Source: Bugula neritina
Lineage: Eukaryota; Bryozoa; Gymnolaemata; Cheilostomatida; Bugulidae
DNA: 64,000 nt
Reading direction: 5' to 3'
Assembly: GCA_964035545.1 (NCBI GenBank)
Contig: OZ037766.1
Location: 6,115,722 to 6,179,721, forward strand
Part shown: piece after piece, positions 27,235-41,400 of the stretch
How positions within the stretch are numbered: the first letter of the stretch is position 1
How the letters are laid out: each line of letters opens with the position of its first letter
Translations under genes and position numbers: made by a program
Notes under the pieces: model-generated
Database searches by the model: none
What the model was told of the DNA's origin: nothing
The model's input: only the letters and a program-made list of their open reading frames with translations

Positions 27235-29428
27235 CTATAATCATGAATATTATTATTTAAATTTATATTTATTATGTTATTACTTATTAATTACTCAAAG
27301 TCAATGGTAATGTTATTAGTATTACTAATAGTAATAGTAATACAGTACGATTGTATTACTAATACTATTAGTATTATTATTATTATTGCTATTTCTAATG
27401 TAATTACATGTAGTGATGTACTCATACTGATAGAGATACTGTATAATCAATAATGTACACCAATTTGCATACTGTCACTGGTACTGTATAGTAATTTACT
27501 AAAACTAAGAGTTACTGTTACTGTTAGTCACTTAGTGTTGGACTTAGAGTTAGTATTACTGTCACTCACTTATAGTTATTGTTATAAGTATAAGTGATAA
27601 AATGAAACATTGACACAATTTTAATTTAAAAAATAAACTGGCTTTACTCTAACGTTTTAGCTAAAACTTGTACAGCATCAGCGTGAGACTAACTAACTAA
27701 CTAACTAAGTGAACATGAACTTGAAGTTTAAGTTGAAGCTGAACATCAATCAAAATTAAAGTTGTCAGTGGCTACTAGTACTAGTACTTTGAAATTTAAA
27801 AACGTATTGTATTTGTAGCCACGTCCCTATTGGTGAAAGCAATTAAAAGTGTTGATGTAGCGGAAATGAATATAATCATTATCATTATGATTATTTATAT
27901 CAGTAGGAGTATACACGTAGTAATACTAATAGTAATAGTAATAGTCAAATATGATGCAGAAAAATTAAAAAGTTGTTTACAATGATTTGAATTTGGCGTT
28001 TCCGCTTTGTTTGCGCTTGAAATGGCATTGGCGCAGCGTATTTTCTAACATGTGGGAATTTGTGTATACCGGAATGATCCGATGACCAATCAGAAAACTG
28101 TCATACTACGGTATCGCAACGCTTAAAAAAGCAAAAGAGAACACAAATCTTAACTTACAGGTTTTACTACCACTGCCTCATTCTTGTTATCCATAGTAGC
28201 TGTAAGTTTACTGTAATGGACATATTTCCATGATGCACTTTTTGCTCACAAACCATGAATTACCGTACCCAAATTTCCTGCATGATCATGTTTTTCAAAG
28301 CTTTAATCTAGCTAAATATAATTGGAAATAATTTACAGATGCTTAAAAATAAAATACATGTAAAAAAGCAAATTATGAAAATCAAGAGAACATACTCTTC
28401 AAGCAATATAAGATATAATCATAATTTGGTACTTAGTTGTTAATAAATAAAATCAACATCTGACATACGTCATAGTTTATAGGTTGCATGTAACAGGTAA
28501 ATTATGACTTAATGCCAGATGTGGATTTCATTTATCAACTACTTCATTTTATAAAAATGTTGTAAACAAAAACAATTCATGTTCTATAAAGTGTGACAAA
28601 CAAAGATGCAAGCCTTGCAGAAACAAGTAACTTGTATATAAACAACTACTATATAAAATGTAGACTTACCACAACCCATCATCTATCTAGAACTTACACG
28701 AATCTAAGAGAGTTACTTTTGCAGTTGTTATTTGTAACTTATGTATCTTTGCTGATAATAAATACCATGAAAACTCAGAAATTTAAATTAGGACAAAAGT
28801 ATCAACTTTAAATTAATTTAACTGGATACAATTGTTTTACACGAGTATGTGCATAATTTGCCTGAAACCAAATGTTTCTGTATTAAAGTAATACAAATAA
28901 ACTGCTATCAAGTTTAGGAAATTAAACTATTTTTCTTCTATTGTAAACATCTACTTAGGTCCTATGGGAAGGTAGTATTACATTTATAGCAAACATACGA
29001 AGAGCATAAAAATCAAATTACATAGGTGAAAAAGATGTATATAGTATATATTTCCATTTATATATGATCATTTTAAACAAAAGCAAATAAGAAAAAATCA
29101 ATAGTTTCAAATTAAAATAAAAACTTCCAAAACAAGAATTGAATATTTCCTCATAAATAATAAATATCATTTTGGAAGAAATCATTTAAAAAAGGAAAAG
29201 TTATGACAATAAAAAATTAGGTAAAATATATCAACACCGTTGTATGTTAACAATTATTATTATTGTGTTAATAGAAAACACATCTGGCCACAAAACATGT
29301 AGAAACATCTAAACACAAAATCACAGTACATTGTATAGCTTTCAGAGCATTCACTTAAACACTCATATAAAGGTATCACAGTCAGCTTTGTAAAAACAAA
29401 AGAGAATAGAAAACATCTATGTAAAAGT
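27235..29428. other. Intergenic region between the LTR element and the NTPase gene 3' end
   Basis: AT-rich with AGTAATACTA-type simple sequence at 27290-27370. A slightly GC-richer patch at about 27980-28130 carries GACCAATCAG, a CCAAT-box-like word. A possible orphan exon on the minus strand (28162-28197) starts ATG and ends at a GTAAGT donor after 12 codons. I could not connect it to any gene. The part from about 28900 to 29428 would be 3' untranslated region of the NTPase gene. Confidence 0.45.
28162..28197 (-). other. Possible orphan first exon
   Basis: On the minus strand ATG at about 28197 opens 12 codons (MDNKNEAVVVKP) that run into the strong donor GTAAGT. No downstream exon continues the frame: joining to POC1 exon 1 meets a stop. 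AACTTACAG and CTGTAAGTT flank it as an inverted repeat, so the sites may be chance. Confidence 0.2.
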
Positions 29429-32400
29429 TTAAGAAGTATCTCTCGGTATATACTTCTCTCGCTCATACAATGGAGCATCACTCACTCGATATTTGAGGAA
29501 ACAGATGGTGGGTTTCTTGCCATTAAGATGACACGCAATGTAGAGATAATCACCAATCACGTGGCAGTCTATCCAGTCTACTGGGTCCTGGAACTGATAA
29601 GTTGCTATCTTCTTTCTGATTTCAAACCGAATGGTCAATTCCCCATTTCTATCTGCTATTGCCAGCCAGTTGTCCTGAAGGCAGGCTGCGACAATCTAAA
29701 CATCAAATAAACAATTACATAATAAGCTAAATCATTATAAAACAGTAAGAGCAGAAAAACTAATATAATTTTGGGCTAAAATCTTGATTATAAAATTTAG
29801 GCTTTTGTAAAAGAAATTTTGCAACTCTAAAAACAGTTCAGTGGGTGTCTGAGTTAAAAACTAGGAGGTAAGTACAGTAATGAAAAAATGGAAAAAAAGT
29901 TTGTGTTTTAAATTAAAAACATAGCAAAAGTCCACAAGAAATTTAATCCTCGCTCCAAACCAAGATTTATTAAGAAGAAAATTGATAGAAACTTGGGTTT
30001 TGAAAGTTCTCCACTACTGCACCTGAAGGTCATAATCCTTCACAATGCATTTTAGTAAAAAATAGTATATTGTGATAAACTTCAAAACCTAAAAGTTGTG
30101 AAATCTTAGTCAGACAAGTGCTTGTTACAACGTACTTTTTTATCCTAAGTTTCACATGCTTTACTAATACCTAAATAAATTGAAAAATAGCCATGAGCTA
30201 AACTGAAATGGTTGCATATATTATTATGGTTGCATGCATGCAACAGGTTTTCAAATACTGCAATTAATATTTATTAACTCAACCATTAAACATAAACTTT
30301 TTGATAACATGAAAACATTCAAAAACAAGATCAAGCAATACTAAATCTCAGCTCATTAAATATTTTTGAAATTTAAAGTTTCTGTTCTGTTAACAGCTAT
30401 TCATGTTTTATAATATGTAAGAAGAGTATGTTCCAACATGTTATGTATACATTATTATTAAGAATGACGCAATGTAACATATGAAATACCAAACAAGGAC
30501 TGCTATATATGTGGCTAAAACTAAAATTAAGTATTGATGGTGCTGAAACATGCCAGTTAGTCAAAGCATACTTCTAGAGGTCATAAGACAACATGGACAA
30601 ATTAATTTTGGCCTTTATATTGATGATGGACTAGGAATTAATAACAAAACTCCAAAAGAAGCAGAAAACCTAAAATTATTTAAAATATTAAAGACAAATA
30701 GACTAAAAATTCAAGCTAATAAAGTTATAGATTTTTTAGACACTACTTTAAATCTAAATGACAGAAGCTATCCATCATATAACAAAGCAACTGGCTTTAC
30801 CAAATACATCTACTACTACTTTAAACACCCAACAAACATTTTATCATATAGGCCCCACAGACTATAATACTGTAATTAATCCTGTCAACTAAAAATATTC
30901 ACAATGAAAAAAAATATATATATATAAACTAATATCACTATGACACTCTATTACTACACATTCAACAAAACACACCAACATAAACTATACAACATATAAA
31001 TTAACCTCATCGCATCTTTCAAACTTCTGCAAATACACATATAGGCTTATTCACACACTTAAAGTGGTACACAAAATAAATGTGCATAAGCAAAAGGGAT
31101 ATTTTAGCTGCCAATCAAATAATATTGATATAACATCTATTAACAATAAATAACAAACACAACAAAAAAATTAACCTCCTGGTTTCTTTGAAGCCTCTGT
31201 GAATAGCAGAAACAATATTATAACTTTGTTAGCAGAATGTAGTATTTATATAGAGATTTAAGAAACCTTTAAGTCTACTATATTGTAAAAGGGCAGTAAA
31301 TTAGCATGCAACCAAATTCTTAACATTATCAGGCAGTTTTCATCACCACCTGGTATATTCAAACTGATTATTGAATATAATACTTACATCAGGCCCTTTG
31401 CCCAGTGTGAAGCTGCTCTCTGTAGTCTTCTGTAGTGCATTCCATACGGTAACCTGTCCTCTAGTAAATGACAATATCTGTCCCTCTTCCACCTCAACTA
31501 TCAATTGATAAATAAATTCAATGGAAAAAGTATTAGCCAAAATAGCTTGAATAGTTAGTCATGGTACTAATAATATCGCACTAGTAATAACTATGCACCA
31601 TAACTTTGATCAACAAATAAACAAAATCAGAACATAAAATAAAGCTGTATTGTACAAAAATGTTTAGGATCTAGCATAAACATGACTTTATTAAAACTCC
31701 ATGTGTCATCAGCATAATACATATATACCTCAATAATTGGCTGTATCTAAAATTTTATTCAAATAAAAATTTTGAATAAAATGAGTAACTAAACCAACCA
31801 ATACTAACAAAATGATGATAAACAAGTAGATAAACAAAATTACCATAAGAAATAGTTTTTAAGCTAACATCAAGCCCACTAAGTGAAATATTGTAATTAT
31901 TAGTAAATAGTAAATTAATACCGCTGTGTATATAGCACTCATGTCATAGTCAGGACTTGCACCAATAATTTGGTAATTGGATAACCGATTACTAATTCTA
32001 CAGCATTTTTTATTGCCTGTCATATTTTGAAGTTACATTGAGTTAAAAGGAAGCACAATATTATCAATATTTGAGATCACTGAAATTGTTTTTTGCTATC
32101 ACCAATGTCAAAAGCAACATTCGACAGTTAAATGGCGGTATCTGTTCAAGCATTATAAAATGCTCGAGAGATGTAAAACTGGGCTTCAAAATGCTATTCA
32201 ATGCAAAATCCAGAAATATTGCATTAAATAATATACTCAGTTTCATAAACAGATACAGTATAATAAGTGCTATGTTTCAGTAAGCAATAAATTCCACCAT
32301 ATAAGTAGTACAATACTTACACTGCAGGCATGTCACGTGAACTTTCTGCTCATTTCCAAATATTTTCTTTGCCTTTAAAAGAATTAAAGATAAAATGATA

Positions 32401-35400
32401 AAAGAGCTGGAGTTATAAATGTCAAAACTCTAACAAAACCTCAACTAGTAATCAAACAGGTTAGAGCTCAATCACATTGAAGTGAGTGCAGTATAAGGGA
32501 GAACTTTGGAAAATCTTGTGTTCTAGATGAAAAATATCACAATCATGAATCATGAGCCAATAAAATCCTAAACCTGCACCTCAAACTAAATCTCACAAAA
32601 ACGGATTCAAAAACTTAAACTATTGAAATATCATGGTCTATCTAAATATTCGCATTGCTATAATGTTTTAAGCCTTTTAATAAAATATTCATCACATTAT
32701 GTTAACAAACTTACACAACAACTCTGAGTTTTACTTGCATTTCAACTAATTTTTTGACAATTGCAGTCAGACTAAGCTCACAAATATTGCAAATTACAGA
32801 AAACTGTGGCACCCATTCTAAAACCAAATGAAACTGCTAGTTCTAATTTTAGCTCCAAAGTGCACCTACATCAGTAGGTAGATTCCAGGAGGTGAGACCA
32901 GAGTTGGCGCCAGTATCACTGTACACAAAGTCATCCGTGGGCATCAGAGTCATGGTTGCTTGCTCGTCCATAGCAAGCTGATTGGTGAGAACAAGTGACT
33001 CCCCTTGCAGCTTGTAGAACAGAACGTTGTGCGTCATGTCACTGAACTTGCAGTCGACTACAATCTTTCCAGCAGACGTCATACCATGGAGGGTGATCTT
33101 CATCTTACTAGTGTGCTCTTTGAGGTTGAAGATATCTGACGTTATTTCCTTCACTAAAACACAACATGTGACACATTACAGTATAACTGTTTTATTAGAA
33201 ACACCTGGAGAGCTACTAGTTTAATATGTTTAAAGCCAGAGCTACGAATCTGTAAACTTAGTCACTGGCTAGACGGCAAAAGGTTTGCATATATCAAATA
33301 TAGAAATTTAAATCTAACATGTAATTGTTAAAAAATGTATATAACTTTTTAAAGTTTTAAATTTTTTCCTAAAAGTCAACAGTCATGTGCTTCATATTTA
33401 GCTACAGACACCTGAACTAATGTTAAGATGCTAATAAAATTCAGCATTTTAACATAATATATGCGTTCGGTTTCTAATCTAAACTTTGAACCTCAACAAA
33501 AAGAAGATACACACTACCAATAACATTTTGAGAATTTGCTCCCCAATGCTATTATCTCAGAATTTTAGTTGTGTAAATACTAGAAAAAACTTACAAGGGT
33601 AGACAATATCATCTTTAGCATCAAACTTATCCAATAAGTCGTCCCACAGGGTTTCTAGGCTATCCAGTATAATGGGGTTTGAGACCTGACAATTAAAAAT
33701 TATTACTTTAACTGATTGACGGCATTCACCAATATAATGTGAGTTTACAGAAACAGACCAGATACTCAATATACAGTGATCATACAGTCATACATAACTA
33801 TTGAAGAAGAGTAATTTACCAGAAAAGTACATCAAAGTTCTTAAATTTTCAAGAAAACTGATATGACACAAAACATATGAAACATCCCTTTGACAACATT
33901 CTCTGTCACAGCATTTATCACAATATAGGGCGGAGTGTTGAACACTCCACACACTTTCTACTTCAGTCCCTAAAGCTAAACTCCAATTCGATTACTGAAG
34001 CTTTTTAGAAATAAGACTATATCTTAGGTTCTCTCTTACCACATAAGGATTAAGTTCGTAGCTTCCATCAGCAGCTTTGTTAAAGAAGCTGAGGTCAGTT
34101 GGATCTGCATCTTTCTTATCTCCAGTCAAGTGTCTAACCATTATTTCCATTAGTTGTCCGTCAACTTTGTGGGGCAACTCCAAAGCTGGGTTCATAAAAT
34201 TCTGAAAAAAACACAATAGAAGTATTGCAAAACCATTTTTATTAGAAAAAAATATTTTTTTATTTCTACTGCTCCATTTATTTAAATTGTTTAACAATCA
34301 CCCAATCAACCATAAAAACTGATAAAAATAGTTACAGTGAGTGAGTAGCATTTATTTTTAACAAAGCCACTGCAAACAAAACCTTACAACATAGGCGATA
34401 GACTCACGGAATTCTGGTAGGGAATAAGGCTAATGAAGCCATCTGCTAGTTTAACCTCCGTAGTCTGAGGAATACACACGACTATCTTTAGCTCATCTAC
34501 AGTGTGCTGCTCCACCAGGACTAGCTTCTCGCTGTTTCGGTCAAACCAGGCAGATAAAACATTCCTAGAGCCAATATCTGCAACCTTTTTGTTTCTCAGA
34601 CGATCAATATACCAAATCTGTATAACAAGAAACATGGTATCTTATTCAGCAAGTTGAACATACTATTCAATTTCAAATATATTAAAATTGAAATATAATG
34701 ATGGTTCCCCCCTCGCTTTCCCTCTAAGATTATGATAACTTATAATTTGTTCATATATTGTCAAATGACAAGATACTAAAGTTTACATTGTTAAAACGTA
34801 GCAGTATTAGTTGATTTTCTAAAATTTTCAGTTATCAACTACAGAATAACACTTTTCAGTTAACCAAAAGAAAATCATTCAACTGTGAGTTTATCAAACA
34901 TGCAAAGAATTCAGTAAAGAGCACAGACCGAGGCAAACTTCTGTCCAACATCCGATACAGTTTCCACGACAGCAAAGAAGCACTTGGCAGCTCGTTGAGC
35001 GGAGACACTCACGATTCGTCCCTCAAACTTCTGGTAACAGATAAACTCTCCGGTCAGCTCCCACAACTTGATAATGTTGTTGTTATTATGACTGAGTATG
35101 TAGTAGAAATTGGAGATGCACTGAGAAGCCTGGTACTTCTGGCTTGCATTCTGCAGGTACTCTGTAGCAAAAGTTCAAAGTTCTCTAAACTGAAAATACT
35201 TCATGAAAAAAAATTTAATATATTTTCTGAAATTTTTGACTCAAAGAATTAAAGAAATATAAAATCAAGAGACAACAACTTCGCCTATAATAATGACTCA
35301 TTGACTGGAAAGCATCATGACAACGTTTTTTCATAAAATAATTGTGCTTTCAAATTTTTGAATTAAAATTCTGGCTTACACAAATGTTTTAATTTGTTTA

Positions 35401-38400
35401 TAAAGATGTAAAAAACTAATATTTGCCGTTTGCAGTATACCAAAAGTTACTTCTGAACTGTTTTAATACCATTTCTCATTTTAGATAATAAAACAATTTC
35501 AATAAACTAAAGCAACATGCAACATTTGAGTGAAATCAAACTCATGTAAGAATACTCCAACTTGAAGCTATTTATTGGATCAAGTATGTTTTCAAGGTGA
35601 TTCTAAAACCTGTGACTTATTATCGCCTACACAAATAACACACCTACTTATCATATAGGTAAAAGAAAAAGAAGCGGTTTTTTATTGTAAAAAATTCCCG
35701 TAATTTTTAGAATAAGACTAGGCACTCACTAGTTCCATCTTTGGTGAGTAAAGCAGTATCTGCTGTCTTCGGCAGCATCGTCACAAGATGGATATAGTTT
35801 CTTACATCAACTTCGTACACAACTCTTTTGTAGAGCCTCCAGGCAGCGCGAGATGTCAAAGCTGTGTCTTCATTGCACATAGACAAAAACTGTAACCATA
35901 GCAACCATAGTAACTATAGCAACCATAGCAACAGTAGCAACTATAGCAACAGTAACAACCATAAAAACCACGAGGTTTATATACTGTGCAATGTACATCA
36001 ATAAAAAGAAAAGCTCTGATATCAATAAATTTGCATTACTGTGAAATTTAACTATGCACCTATTAATCAAATTTGAACATAATTTACCAACAAACATCAT
36101 ATATTTTATACTTTGTCTTTAAACTGTCATGAGAAAAACCTCATTTTGCCTGAGCATAAAAACCTTTCAATGTTCAAACTGTCATACTCTAAAGTGTGTC
36201 AAAAGTTACAAAAAACCACTGTGTTTCTAGCCTTATACTTTAATCCACCCATAACTAAAAGCGTCAATCATTTCAATAATATGAGATCATGAGATGGCTG
36301 AATAAGTATTCCTACTGACTTAACATAACCGCTTACTTGTTAAAAATATACATTAAAAATTATGGGGTTCTTAGCCCTATGCATATACTCAATTCTCTAC
36401 TTGGGAGATTCCTTACCAATGAGTAAAAGTTGTTGGGGTTTTCTCGGAGTTGGGTCACATACACAACGAGCATATTGTGCAGCATTTCCAACAGGAATAC
36501 ACTGTTTGTCAGACGTTTCATCTCCTCGGCATCAGCCACACTCATCACTATCTCTAAGATGTTTCCATACTGTTCAATCACATAATCCACACCAAACTCT
36601 AAACCAACAGGAACACAGTATGTTATTACAATGCTGCATCTTATATATACTTCATTCCCAAAAATCTATAACTGGTAGCATTTGTGAAAGATATATACAT
36701 TACTTATGATCTTGAGACATAATGCTCTCACTTTATGCTCAGCAACAGCATTTGGTGATTGAGCTATCTCACTCAAGCTGCTAGCATTTTGCAAGGCTTG
36801 TGATTCCTAGGTGACCCCTAGAGTCACTTGAGCACTCTGGCTTGGGTTTACACATCTTTTAAATATATGCTTTAGTAGAAACATAAATTTCTACTATTGT
36901 GCTGATGAGGGGACAAATCCAGAAACAGCTGATCCAGATTGAGATATATATATGTATATATTTTCCAGCAATATTTTACTTCAACTATGGCAGAGGTATT
37001 CTGAGCAAGACTGTACCTTGCAGCAGTGGAACCAAGAAGTCATAGCTCATTATAACATCCATGTAGGCAACAGCTTCGTCACCGTGTTCTTCATCTTTGT
37101 TAACGTGCTGCTCAACCAGGTTTGAAGCGAACAGTCGCTCGAGGAAACTCAACACCGTCACCTTTCTTCGACCTTGAGGATATCCCTGGATAAAAATTAT
37201 ATTAGTGAGAGCTTTATCAAACAAGGCATGTTGAGGAATAAAATCACAACCCAGAGGAGGGGCTAAAACTGAAAGAGTTTCTTCCCACATAAGACATGAG
37301 TATTAAAGCTTTAAGACTAAATTCAGCGAACCAATTTCATAAAAAGCCTTTGTTTGTTAAAACGTGCAAAATTTTTAGAGCAAAGCTACACATGTATGCA
37401 CCCATTCACATGTGCATTGTTTTAAGGTTTAAAGTTTCTTTTAAAAAATGAAGTTAACTGCAACAGATTAAAATCAAGTAACTAGTTTTTGGTGAGTGCT
37501 GGCAACTATTATTACGAGTATATTACATATCAAACTCATAACTTGTGGTCAACTTTTAAAGTGGTTTACCTCAAAACAAGACCTTTATATCAATTTAAAA
37601 CTTTGGTCAATACATCATTAGAATGTGTAAAAAGTAGTAGTAACTAAATTAAACTGAGTAACAAGTGATAAATAAAAGTACTCCATACTCAAACCTTATC
37701 CTTAAGTATAAAGACATAAATAGCAATATTTCTTAGAGCTTCAGAAAACCAATAGTGCCTCACAACTATTTATGGAGCATTACAGTTTTTTAAACATTTA
37801 TTACAACACCTTAACTATTATATACAATACATTTCAAGAAGAAAATTTTTGAAGATATGGGTATAACTCATAAACTATGAGTTTATATTCCATAATAATA
37901 CAATGTGACACTCATCTTGTAGGATTCTTTCACTTTCACTTTCTCATATGATATATATAAATGCAAACTTAGAGCTGTAAGCAAGTTTCAACAAGTCTAA
38001 CCTTTTCTTTGCTAGAGGTGACTGGAGCTCGTGTGTCCAAAGGGGCGAGAGCAGCTTTCAAATCAAAATCACCAGCGTTATCTTTTATATGTGGTAGCTG
38101 CCTAGTATCGTACCAAGAGTCCACTAAAGTTGAAGAATAAGTGTATGATAAGAAATTATTTTGATGCGGAAGATGTACTCTTAAATGATAAATTAATACA
38201 ATAATATTGAGCAACGCTGCATTTAATTTGGTGTACAACAAAAGTCTATTAACATATTTTGCAGAATTTTACAGTGGGGAGTTGGTAATCAAATGCAAAA
38301 TAAAAGCTGCTAATACACTCATTTGTTTAGCCTCCAAGCATATATAAAATTAAATTACATGAACATACATAAACTATACCTTCATGAGCTGTATTCAGGC

Positions 38401-41400
38401 TTTCACCGAAAAGATCTATTGTCAAATCTGAGACAGTTTTTGATACCAATTCTGCATCATAGCCGCCGGTTGCCAGATGAAATTCATTGTTTTCATCTCT
38501 ACTCAGCAGTGATTGGGAGATCATCTCTGACACAGCCTTATCTTCCAGTTTCGTTAAACTCTCCTCCAAATTTGCTTTATTGATAACAACAAACTTGGCA
38601 ACCTTTTTCAGAACAGAATAAACTTCCTTCAGGAATTTCCCTATAATGTGTTTCGCTCCCTCTTCTGACGCAAATAGCTTCGACACGTAAACTATTTCCT
38701 TCGGACTCAAAAGATTTGACCGCAGCAGTGTTTCGACTTGTTCACTAGAAATAAAAATCTTGGTATAAAAAAACACAGAGGAATGTGTTGGTTACGGTGT
38801 TTGGTGATAAGGACACAAATGGAAAAGTAGGTGAAAATGGCACATTTTCAATATTGGGGCTTGGGTTTGCAAACCAATTCAAGCTAGAGCAGCAAAAGTA
38901 TTATAGTTAACTTATAAAAACATTTTTGGTCATAAAATAAAACTTTGAATATCAAAACTTGAGAATGGTATAAATAGCTTTATCAATATGCATACTTCAT
39001 AATAATTCAGTTATCCTACAGCTTATAAAAGATAAAAAGAGTTTAAAAATTTCATAAAAAAGCTTGGTTAGTTTGGGTTTAGTTATCTTTTATCTTGAAA
39101 CTATTTTCATCCTAAATTCTGCAGAACATAAAAGTTTCAGAGAATATAGCTTCCTATTACAACTTTAAGTAACTATTATTTTCAATAATAGTTCAGTCAT
39201 TTCACTATTTTATGTTGAATAAAATTCCATCAGTAAATACAACTCAAAAACAAGAAATTTAAGAACAAGTAGCAGCTACTACAAAAAGCTGAAAAAAAAA
39301 CTCAGCAGACTAAAATCGATTCAAATCTCACCATCAACAAACTCTTGCGCCAAATGAACAATACATTTTCATAATATTTAGATCATGTGTACAACTCAAC
39401 ACATTAAACTTTCCTAGCCAATCTACTATTTCAAGACCTGGAAATCACTGCCTCACATTTATAATGCTATCTGACATCACATTGATAAAAATTTCAGAGT
39501 ACTCACACATCCTTGACATAGTCACCCTGCTCATAAGCCTCCAATTGGCAGTCTTTCATTACTTCATTAAGATAAGTTAAAGTGCTGGCCTCCTGAAAAC
39601 ACCACAATGCACTTTCATAAATATTATTTATATTGATTCATTTTATGAAAAATTGCTTTAATGCCGCAAATAATCATTCTTCTGTGTTTAGGTAGAGTTA
39701 TTACCGTTTTGTTAAAATCTTCCACGGTCAAGAATTGCCTGTCAGCTTCGGTTAAACGGAACACTGATAAGTTCTTAAAGGCTGCATTCTTGACAGCCAC
39801 AAGAGAAATTCCATCTTCGCTGTCTGCGTTGTCTTTGTAGGGTTTTTCAAGTCCAAATACAAGCAGCGCAGTCATAATGTGAATCATTCCATTCATTTCA
39901 CCCGCATCTTGCTCTGTCATCTAGTAATGAACACAATCAATGGACAGTTCTTATATAACACAAAATTATTATGTGACAATGAGGTCTTGCAGCAGGAAGT
40001 TCAAATGACAATGTTAATGGCTTAAAACTGCTCAGTAGCATAGCATGGGTCCTTTGCAAACAAACTGTCAAAACTGTAATACATGCGCACAGTGCACACA
40101 CACACAAACACACACATACATGCATATAGTATAGATTTAATTATATATATATAATTTCATCTCAACTGCTAGTAAGTTATTTTCCAATGTAGCAAAATTT
40201 CTCAAACTTTTCCTTTGCCCAAAACTTAAGATATGTTTCGGAAATTTGGTAAAGTTATTACATTAGGCAATTTCAAAGTAACCTGCTTCTAGAGAGTTTA
40301 TTCGACTCTAAGAACTGCCCAGTCTTACAGCACAGACTATCTAGTTATGATACATACACTGTACAAATATGTCATAACATAAGCTTACTTGCAGGACTCA
40401 ATTCAACTCACCTCAAGATAAAACTTTTCAACATCTGACTTTTCAGTTTGTTCAGTGGTAGCATCTTGTTCCTTAGTAACTTTTTGCTTTTGACCCTCTT
40501 CAAATATCTTTTTGTATATCTTGACTAATGTTGCAGCAGGGTGTTTCAAAGAGCAACTACAGCCAATGTAATATATGCTTGTCAAGTTGCAGGAAAAGCA
40601 TGTAGTCGGGCATGCAACCATGCACAACTATAGCATAAGCATGTGCATATATATTTTATGAAAACTTTTGAAGTTTAGGTTAGAAGTAAAACACTGTAAA
40701 CTAAAACATCATAACACTAATTTTATATTAAAAAACATTACTTCAACGATAAGTCAATCATACTGAAATAACCAAATGCCGCGGTGGAAATTTGATTACC
40801 AATAACACAATAGCAAATGTAAGACAAAAACATGTTTCAATATATTTCATCGCAAGCTTTGAACTGTTTTTTTATTCATAGTGAGACTGATTGGATGATA
40901 AATTTATATCAAAACATTTTTCTATAAAATTACACAATTTTAACACAGAGACTACTTCGTTACACTGCTACTACCTGTTGATTACACTGCTACTACCTGT
41001 TGATTACACTGCTACTACCTGTTGATTACACTGCTACCACCTGTTGTTTACACTGGTACCATCTGTTGATTACACTGCTACTACCTGTTGATTACACTGG
41101 TACTACCTGTTGATTACACTGCTACTACCTGTTGATTACACTGCTACTACCTGTTGAAAATAAGTCGCAGCAGGAGAGGGTTGTGAACATATCCAGCTAC
41201 TTTTGCTAGCGTCTCAATCTCACCAGAGGTCAGTTTATCTGCGAACAGATAATAATTGGTTCAGACAATTTCTGTATGCAATTATTAGAATGCTGAAATA
41301 CACAGAATATTTTTACACCGCAATAACCAAAGCAAATCTACAAATAATAATATAATCCATTAGCTTCTTCTTCATTTCTTTATTTTTATGCTTTCAAGGT

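Noticed and set aside
29260-29428. Minus-strand frame after the NTPase stop codon
   Set aside because: Different frame, in the expected 3' untranslated region, no family resemblance.
40959-41156. Regular array that could be mistaken for CRISPR
   Set aside because: The units are contiguous with no spacers, and the sequence is a eukaryotic intron; it is a minisatellite.
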